Shown here: piece by piece, positions 58,608-64,000 of the stretch | How positions within the stretch are numbered: the stretch's first letter is position 1 | How the letters are laid out: each line of letters begins with the position of its first letter | From: Rhodospirillaceae bacterium | GTDB lineage: Bacteria > Pseudomonadota > Alphaproteobacteria > Bin65 | Length of the DNA stretch: 64,000 nt | Direction of reading: 5' to 3' | Assembly (NCBI GenBank): GCA_011523655.1 | Contig: WTGH01000047.1 | Location: 62,001 to 126,000, forward strand | The notes under the pieces: model-generated | The model's input: the letters and a program-made list of their open reading frames with translations, nothing else | What the model was told of the DNA's origin: nothing | Databases searched by the model: none | Translations under genes and position numbers: made by a program

Positions 58608-60766
58608 TCCCCCTTCCCAGAAGCCTGTCGACGCAGCTCTACCTCGGCATCGGGGGCGCTGTGGCCTTCACCATCGTCGCCAGCCTGGTCGGCTGGATCT
58701 CCTTCGACCGCGTCGGCGACGTGCAGAACCGGGTGAACGAAGGCAGCGTGCCCGAAATGGCCGCGGCGTTCGCGGTTGCCCAGCAAAGCGGCACGCTGGT
58801 CGCCGCCGCGCCGCGCCTGACCGCCGCAGCCACGCCCGGCGAACTGGCCCGGATCGCCGGCGGAATCGCCCGGGACCGAAAGGCGTTCGAGGCGCAGCTC
58901 AAGGCGCTGACCGACATCGAGGGCGTGGCGTCGCGGTCCGGACCCCTGCGCCGGAGCGGCGAAGCCCTGATGGCCAATATCGAGGCGATCGAGGTCTCAA
59001 TGGCCAAACGCTTCGACCTGGCCGGACAGCGCCAGGCGCGGCTCCGGGAATTGACGGAATTGCGCGGCCGGCTGGTCGGCAACCTGATTCCGCTGATCGA
59101 CGACCAGTTGTTCTTCGCAGTGACCGGGTACCGCCAAATCGGCCAGCCGCCGGCGCCGCGCGCCGAACATTCCTCCGAGGCGGCGATCACCCGCTATCGC
59201 CGTCTCGCCGAACTCAGGTCCGACGCGACGACCGGCGTCCAGCTTCTGGCGACCGCGCTGAATATTTCCGACGCCTCTTTGCTCGAACCGTTGCGCGAGA
59301 GCTTCGAGGCCACCTCCCGCGGCATCAAGCGGCGCCTGTCGCGGCTCGGCGCCACATCGCTGGGTGAGCGGCTGACCGCGCCGTTTACGCGGCTGATCGC
59401 GCTGGGCGAAGGGCCGGACAATGTGTTCGGGCTGCGCGCCGGGGAACTCGCCGTCGACAGCCGCCAGCGCAATCTCCTGGAGCGCAACCGCAGCCTGGCC
59501 GTCGAGCTCGTCGCCGGGGCCGAGGGCCTGGTCCGGGCCGCCCGCGCCAACGTCCAGCAGGCGACGCTGGCCTCGGCCGAGGCGATCCTGACCGGGCGCA
59601 ACCTCCTGCTGCTGATCAGCGCCGCCAGCGTGGTCGGCGCTGCGCTGCTGTCCTGGATCTATGTCGGCCGCTTCCTTTCGCGCCGGCTGGGGCGCCTGTC
59701 CGACCGCATGCGGCGCATGGCCGAGGGCGACCTCGAGGCCGAGGTCGATATCGGCGGGCGCGACGAGGTCGGCGAAATGGCGGCGGCGCTCGAAGTCTTC
59801 CGCCGCCACGCCCTCGAGGTGCAACGCCTGAACCTGGTGGAGAAGCTGGCCGAGGAGCTCAAGGGCAAGAACGATCAGCTCGAGGCCGCGCTGGGCGAAC
59901 TCGAAAAGGCCCAGGATCAGATCGTCATGCGCGAGAAGCTTGCCGCACTCGGCGAACTGACCGCGGGAGTCGCCCACGAAATCAAGAATCCGCTGAATTT
60001 CATCAAGAATTTTTCCGAGGTTTCGGTGGAATTGATGGACGAGATGCTCGAGGAGGTCCGCGCCGTCTTAAAAGACCGCGAGGGAGAGGAAGAGGACAAA
60101 GACGACACGGCGGGGCTGATCGAGGAAATCGCCGGCGACCTCACCGGCAACCTCAAGACGATCCAGGAGCACGGGCAGCGGGCGAACAACATCGTCCAGA
60201 GCATGCTCCAGATGGGCCGCGGCTCGGGCGAACGCCGGCCGGCCGATATCAACGCCCTGCTGTCGGAACATGCCAGGCTCGCCTATCACAGCGCGCGCGC
60301 CAGCGACACCAACTTCAATCTCGAAATTCAGGAGGACCTGGACCCCGAGGTCGGCGAAATCGAGGTGATCCCCCAGGACCTGAGCCGGGTCTTCCTGAAC
60401 ATGGTGACCAACGCCTGCTACGCGACCCACGAAAAGCGCATGGCGCTGAAGGAGACCGACCCGGACGCCGTGAAGCTGAAGGAGGGCGGCGCCGACTACG
60501 AACCGCTGTTGCGGCTGACGACCCGGAGCCTGGACGACAGCGTGGAAATCCGCATCCGGGACAACGGGAACGGCATCCCGGACGAACTGGTCGAGAAAAT
60601 CTTCCATCCCTTCTTCACGACCAAGCCGACCGACCAGGGCACCGGGCTCGGCCTCGCGCTTTCCAGCGACATCATCCGTCAGCACGGCGGCAGCATCCGG
60701 GTCGAGACCGAGGCCGGCCAATTCACCGAAATGATTGTCGAACTGCCGAAATCGGCGCCTGCCTAG
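58604..60766 (+). CDS. Transmembrane sensor histidine kinase
   Basis: A 720-residue kinase starting at GTG 58604, overlapping the binding-protein stop. TM1 is at about 12-31, a helical periplasmic region of some 300 residues follows, and TM2 is at about 332-354. A HAMP domain (about 355-405), a coiled coil, and the phospho-acceptor H458 in GVAHEIKNPLNFI come next. The ATPase domain has VFLNMVTNACYATH, DNGNGIP and GTGLGLALS. A charged insertion rich in Glu/Asp follows the His helix (about 485-505). No separate response regulator follows. The receiver-PP2C protein of the same operon is the natural partner, and the upstream binding protein the natural input. Confidence 0.9.
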   Translation: MIPLPRSLSTQLYLGIGGAVAFTIVASLVGWISFDRVGDVQNRVNEGSVPEMAAAFAVAQQSGTLVAAAPRLTAAATPGELARIAGGIARDRKAFEAQLKALTDIEGVASRSGPLRRSGEALMANIEAIEVSMAKRFDLAGQRQARLRELTELRGRLVGNLIPLIDDQLFFAVTGYRQIGQPPAPRAEHSSEAAITRYRRLAELRSDATTGVQLLATALNISDASLLEPLRESFEATSRGIKRRLSRLGATSLGERLTAPFTRLIALGEGPDNVFGLRAGELAVDSRQRNLLERNRSLAVELVAGAEGLVRAARANVQQATLASAEAILTGRNLLLLISAASVVGAALLSWIYVGRFLSRRLGRLSDRMRRMAEGDLEAEVDIGGRDEVGEMAAALEVFRRHALEVQRLNLVEKLAEELKGKNDQLEAALGELEKAQDQIVMREKLAALGELTAGVAHEIKNPLNFIKNFSEVSVELMDEMLEEVRAVLKDREGEEEDKDDTAGLIEEIAGDLTGNLKTIQEHGQRANNIVQSMLQMGRGSGERRPADINALLSEHARLAYHSARASDTNFNLEIQEDLDPEVGEIEVIPQDLSRVFLNMVTNACYATHEKRMALKETDPDAVKLKEGGADYEPLLRLTTRSLDDSVEIRIRDNGNGIPDELVEKIFHPFFTTKPTDQGTGLGLALSSDIIRQHGGSIRVETEAGQFTEMIVELPKSAPA

Positions 60767-60852
60767 CCCGGATTTCTCACAAGAAATCGGGGCGCCCAAG
60801 ACTTGTGTGCAAGAAAATTCTTTCGCGATAACGGGTTAACATAAGGAATCAT

Positions 60853-61043
60853 GTTACCCCGGCCCCCGAGCCGGGATCCGGAATCGCACGACAGTCGGTG
60901 CTTTCAGAGATGGGCGTCAGGGGTTTCCGCAGCCCTGCAGTCCAATCCGCGCTGCGGATCGTTGCCGTCGCCCGGATCCGTATCCGCCGCTTTGCCCTGT
61001 GGCTCTGGGCCCCGGCTCGGAGGCCGGGGCAGCAGGTTTTGTG
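60853..61043. repeat. GC-rich extragenic repeat in the 60767-61093 gap
   Basis: Between convergent genes, the 327-base gap starts with an imperfect hairpin (GATTTCT/AGAAATC, 60771-60788) just after the kinase stop. Next comes an element bounded by CCCCGGCCCCCGAGCCGGG and its near mirror CCCCGGCTCGGAGGCCGGGG. The inner TTTGCCCTGTGGCTCTGGGC is shared with the element at 19797-19997. No gene is visible. Confidence 0.6.
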
Positions 61044-61093
61044 AAAAATGAGGGGTTAATAAGGGACACGCTCCTGGGAAACGCCCCGCACCG

Positions 61094-62074
61094 TTACGCG
61101 TCCGCGCCCTCTTCGATGCCGTAGCTGAAATAGGCGGAGTCGATATCGTCGTGCAGGCGGCGGCAGTCGTCGCCGATCGCACGCAGCGTCGCCCGGATGG
61201 CTTCGTCGTCGGCCGGATCGCGGTTCGGCCAGTCATAGTCGATCAGCGCCGCCAGCCTGCCGGCCCGGCGCCCGGCCTCGAAGGCGAGCGGCCGCCCGGC
61301 GGAAGCCGCATCGAGCGCTTCGCAAATCCGGGCCACGGCGTAACGGACCGAGCGGGAAACCAGCGGATCGGCGACCAGAAAGTCGACCACGGCGGCCGGG
61401 TCGAACTGCATCGAATGCAGACGGCCGTAGGAATCCCGCGCCGCGCAGATGCGCAGCAGCGACAGCCAGTCCGGGTCCGCCTGCGGCCCGCCGACCGGAT
61501 AGACGGTGAGTTGCGCGTCGATCAGCGCCGCCAGCAGCTGCGCCCGCTCCACGAACCGGCCAAGCTGCAGGAATTGCCAGCCGTTGTCGCGGTACATGTT
61601 GCTCTCGGCGATGCCGAAGAAGGTGCGCACCGCATCTTCGGTCCGGCGATAGAATTCGTTCGGGCGGTCTTTCCAGATGTCCGGGATCTCGATATCCCGC
61701 AGATCGAGGAAGGCGAGGTTGAGGCAGGACCACAGGTCCTCGTCGACGACGTTGCGCACCTGGCGGGCATTCTCGCGCGCGTTGGCGAGGCAGTTGCGGA
61801 TCGAATCCGGGTTGGCGGGTTCGAAGGTCAGGTCGTCGGCCAGCGTGTAGGCGTCGACCAGCATGAACTGCTCGTCGTCCAGGTTCGACCGGAGCTCGCC
61901 GCCGAGCGGCACGCGCCCGAGCCCCTGATAGAGACGCCGCCAGTTCTTGTCGATTTCGTCGACCGGCCGGTCCTTCATGGTTTCGAACTGGTCGGCGATC
62001 AGCCGGCAGCCATGCTGCGCCCGCTCGAGATAGCGGCCGATCCAGTACAGGCCCTGTGCGCTGCGCGACAGCAT
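61094..62074 (-). CDS. Alpha-E domain protein
   Basis: A 326-residue, largely helical protein that begins MLSRSAQGLYWIGRYLERAQ and contains SNMYRDNGWQFLQLGRFVERAQ, the hallmark of the Alpha-E family. Members are nearly always encoded beside a circularly permuted ATP-grasp protein, here only four bases upstream. The pair is thought to take part in peptide ligation or small-protein modification. No biochemical function is established for this pair as far as I know. Confidence 0.9.
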   Translation of the reverse strand: MLSRSAQGLYWIGRYLERAQHGCRLIADQFETMKDRPVDEIDKNWRRLYQGLGRVPLGGELRSNLDDEQFMLVDAYTLADDLTFEPANPDSIRNCLANARENARQVRNVVDEDLWSCLNLAFLDLRDIEIPDIWKDRPNEFYRRTEDAVRTFFGIAESNMYRDNGWQFLQLGRFVERAQLLAALIDAQLTVYPVGGPQADPDWLSLLRICAARDSYGRLHSMQFDPAAVVDFLVADPLVSRSVRYAVARICEALDAASAGRPLAFEAGRRAGRLAALIDYDWPNRDPADDEAIRATLRAIGDDCRRLHDDIDSAYFSYGIEEGADA

Positions 62075-62078
62075 GGCG

Positions 62079-63557
62079 TTACCCGGAAAGCACCCAGAGG
62101 TCCTTGCCGCCGCCGCCCTGGCTCGAATTGACGACGAGCGAACCGGGGGTCAGCGCGACCCGGCAGAAGGCCCCGGGGACCAGGCGCGTCTCCTGCCCGC
62201 GCAGGATGAACGGACGGAGATCGACATGGCGCGGCGCCGCCCCGCCTTCGGCCAGGCAGGGCGCGCAGGAAAGGTCGAGGGTCGGCTGGGAAATGTAGTT
62301 CGCCGGATCGCTCCGGATCGCTTCGGCGAAGGTCTCGCGCTCTTCCCGCGTGGCGTGCGGCCCGACCAGCATGCCGTGGCCGCCGGAGCCGCCGACCTCC
62401 TTGACCACCAGCTTGTCCAGATTGTCGAGCGTGTATTCCAGGCCCTCGGGATTGCGGCACAGGTGGGTCTCGACGTTGGCCAGCAGCGGCTCCTCGTTGA
62501 GGAAATAGCGGGTGATCTCCGGCACATAGGCGTAGACGCTCTTGTCGTCGGCGACGCCCGTGCCGGGCGCGTTGGCGATGGCGACGTTGCCCAGCCGGTA
62601 GGCGTTGAACAGGCCGGGCGTGCCGAGCACAGAATCCGGCCGGAAGGCCAGGGGATCGAGGAAATCGTCGTCGATCCGCCGGTAGATCACGTCGACGCGG
62701 CGCAGCCCGCCGGTCGTGCGCATGTAGACGAAGCCGTTGCGGGCCACCAGGTCGCTGCCCTGCACCAGCTCAATGCCCATCTCGCGCGCCAGGAACATGT
62801 GCTCGTAGAAGGCCGAATTGTAAACGCCGGGGGTCAGCAGGACGATGGTCGGATCGCGGTCGCCGCGCGGCGACAGCTCCGCCAGCGTCCGGCGCAGCAG
62901 CCGGCCGTAATCCTCGATGCCGCGCACCTTGTGCCGCCGAAACACGTTGCGCAGGCTGGTTTTGACCGCCGCCCGGTTCGCCAGCATATAGGACACGCCG
63001 GACGGAACCCGCAGATTGTCCTCCAGCACCAGGAATCCGTCATGGGTCCGGACCAGGTCCGTGCCGCAGACCGAGACATAGGTGCTGTGCGCAACCTCCA
63101 CGCCGCGCATCGCGATCCGGAACTGCGGGCAGCCGCGCACCATGTCGGCGGGGATGACGCCGTCGGCGATGACCCGCCCGGGCCCGTAGATGTCGGCGAG
63201 GAACAGGTTGAGCGCCTCGAGCCGCTGGCGCAGCCCGCGTTCGAGAAAGTCCCATTCTTCGGCGGCGATGATGCGCGGGATGATGTCGATCGGGATGATC
63301 CGCTCCAGCGCGCCCTCTTCGCCGTAAACGGAAAAGGTGATGCCTTCGTGCAGGAACGACCGTTCGGCGCGCTCCTGCATGATGGCGATCTCTGCGTGCG
63401 GCGTCTCGCCGAGCGACTCCAGCAATGCGCGGCAATGGGCGCGCGGCGCGCCGTCCGCATCGAACATCTCGTCGTAGAAGGCCGGGTCGGTCTCGTAGCC
63501 GGCGAAAAGGTGGCCCTCTTCCGCCGGTGCGCCGCTCTCCGCCTGTTCGACCGGCAT
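62079..63557 (-). CDS. Circularly permuted ATP-grasp protein
   Basis: A 492-residue protein with YGPGRVIADGVIPADMVRG, FLVLEDNLRVPSGVSYML, IVLLTPGVYNSAFYEHM and VVKEVGGSGGHGMLVGP, matching the CP_ATPgrasp family (glutathionylspermidine-synthase-like core). It should use ATP to form an amide or peptide bond. With the Alpha-E protein it forms a two-gene operon. The transglutaminase-like gene often found with them is not in the window. Confidence 0.9.
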   Translation of the reverse strand: MPVEQAESGAPAEEGHLFAGYETDPAFYDEMFDADGAPRAHCRALLESLGETPHAEIAIMQERAERSFLHEGITFSVYGEEGALERIIPIDIIPRIIAAEEWDFLERGLRQRLEALNLFLADIYGPGRVIADGVIPADMVRGCPQFRIAMRGVEVAHSTYVSVCGTDLVRTHDGFLVLEDNLRVPSGVSYMLANRAAVKTSLRNVFRRHKVRGIEDYGRLLRRTLAELSPRGDRDPTIVLLTPGVYNSAFYEHMFLAREMGIELVQGSDLVARNGFVYMRTTGGLRRVDVIYRRIDDDFLDPLAFRPDSVLGTPGLFNAYRLGNVAIANAPGTGVADDKSVYAYVPEITRYFLNEEPLLANVETHLCRNPEGLEYTLDNLDKLVVKEVGGSGGHGMLVGPHATREERETFAEAIRSDPANYISQPTLDLSCAPCLAEGGAAPRHVDLRPFILRGQETRLVPGAFCRVALTPGSLVVNSSQGGGGKDLWVLSG

Positions 63558-63805
63558 CGGCCCTGCCCCCGTCCCTTGTCGATCCGCCCTGCCGCGCGAT
63601 TGCCGACAGCGTAAGTCGGCCCTCCGATGTTGGGCAAGCGGGATTTTTCGTTCGGCTTCTGTCGGACCGGGAATTGACGGATCGGTGACTTGATTCGCTG
63701 GGAACGGGCGTGCGACGATGGCACGCTTGGCCCGGTTCGGTGTCAGCCGCTGGCGCCCCGGAAAAGTCCCGGCGCCTCGATCACCCGATCAACGGAACGC
63801 TGGTC

Positions 63806-64000
63806 ATGGACGAAAATCTCAAAAATCCCGATTACCGGCCGCCGATGCGCGATGCCATTCCGCTGGGCATCCAGCATGTCCTCGCCATGTTTGCGGGGAA
63901 CATCACGGTGCCCCTGCTCATCGCCCTCGCCGCGGGGCCGCAATATATCACCGTGCTCGTCCAGATCGCCCTGCTCGCGGCCGGCGTCGCGACGCTGATC
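63806..64000 (+). CDS. Nucleobase:cation symporter (NCS2, uracil/xanthine permease-like), 5' part
   Basis: A frame open to the window end. It starts at ATG 63806 (an in-frame GTG at 63740 is an alternative) and reads 65 codons: MDENLKNPDYRPPM, then DAIPLGIQHVLAMFAGNI and VPLLIALAAG. The PLGIQHVLAMF and PLL elements are characteristic of the first helix of NCS2 permeases for uracil, xanthine or urate. The rest lies beyond the window, so the substrate cannot be assigned. It is divergent from the ATP-grasp gene. Confidence 0.85.
   Translation, partial: MDENLKNPDYRPPMRDAIPLGIQHVLAMFAGNITVPLLIALAAGPQYITVLVQIALLAAGVATLI

Noticed and set aside
63690..63998. Plus-strand frame near the window end in another frame
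   Set aside because: The NCS2 permease motifs are in the frame of ATG 63806, which runs off the window. The overlapping frame encodes no recognisable sequence.

Overview
The window is 64 kb of GC-rich DNA with dense, mostly single-copy bacterial genes. It reads as an alphaproteobacterium, probably Rhodospirillales-like. The evidence is a ChvI/ChvG two-component pair, a short alphaproteobacterial HPr kinase next to RapZ, mannose-type EIIA and HPr, a nitrogen-type EI (PtsP), a DUF4167 protein, ubiquinone genes (ubiG, ubiB, ubiE), and the order deacetylase-xseB-ispA-dxs. No rRNA operon, CRISPR array, transposase or phage structural gene is visible. Species cannot be named from this sequence.

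Layout. 1-1323: tail of a peptide-type ABC ATPase that runs with no stop codon into a short-chain dehydrogenase. 1628-7326: a CoA-linked catabolic operon (acyl-CoA synthetase, AidB-like acyl-CoA dehydrogenase, SDR, aminoglycoside-phosphotransferase-like kinase, GNAT). 7416-10840: a clipped HicB-like gene, pckA, a HugZ-like flavoprotein and a PCu(A)C-like protein that has lost most copper ligands. 11073-17863: chvI-chvG, an AEC transporter, then hprK-rapZ-EIIA-HPr, the regulatory PTS of alphaproteobacteria, whose EI (ptsP) lies at 27449-29797. 17957-31114: a FadD-like ligase, then a long minus-strand block running lysC, ptsP, a RodZ-like protein with a duplicated C-terminal domain, ispG, hisS, prfA, prmC, DUF4167. 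31236-32560: ubiG, followed by AT-rich wreckage of a foreign module (zeta-toxin-like P-loop stub and a small gene cut by an amber codon). 32820-37533: an RND efflux pump and its adaptor. 37653-41882: HDAC-like deacetylase, xseB, ispA, dxs.

41883-44334 is an AT-rich island carrying a stand-alone OLD-family ATPase/TOPRIM nuclease, a probable phage-defence gene. 44335-51683: EF-G-like GTPase, ubiB, ubiE, an SDR and lepA. 51746-52825: a two-gene toxin-antitoxin-like module (DUF4258 plus HTH protein) with a perfect palindrome upstream and a strong hairpin downstream. Then come a small membrane protein, tRNA-Ser(GGA) and an ammonium transporter.

55260-60766 is the most distinctive locus. It is a tightly packed five-gene operon with an STAS anti-anti-sigma protein, a receiver-PP2C phosphatase that appears to start at ATC, an RsbW-like kinase, a type-1 periplasmic binding protein with no ABC permease, and a large transmembrane histidine kinase. 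It looks like a self-contained ligand-to-partner-switch pathway. The window ends with an Alpha-E/ATP-grasp pair and the start of a nucleobase permease.

Several families of GC-rich extragenic repeats and one 202-bp MITE-like element with 15-bp inverted ends are scattered between genes. All statements come from reading the sequence; no database search was run.
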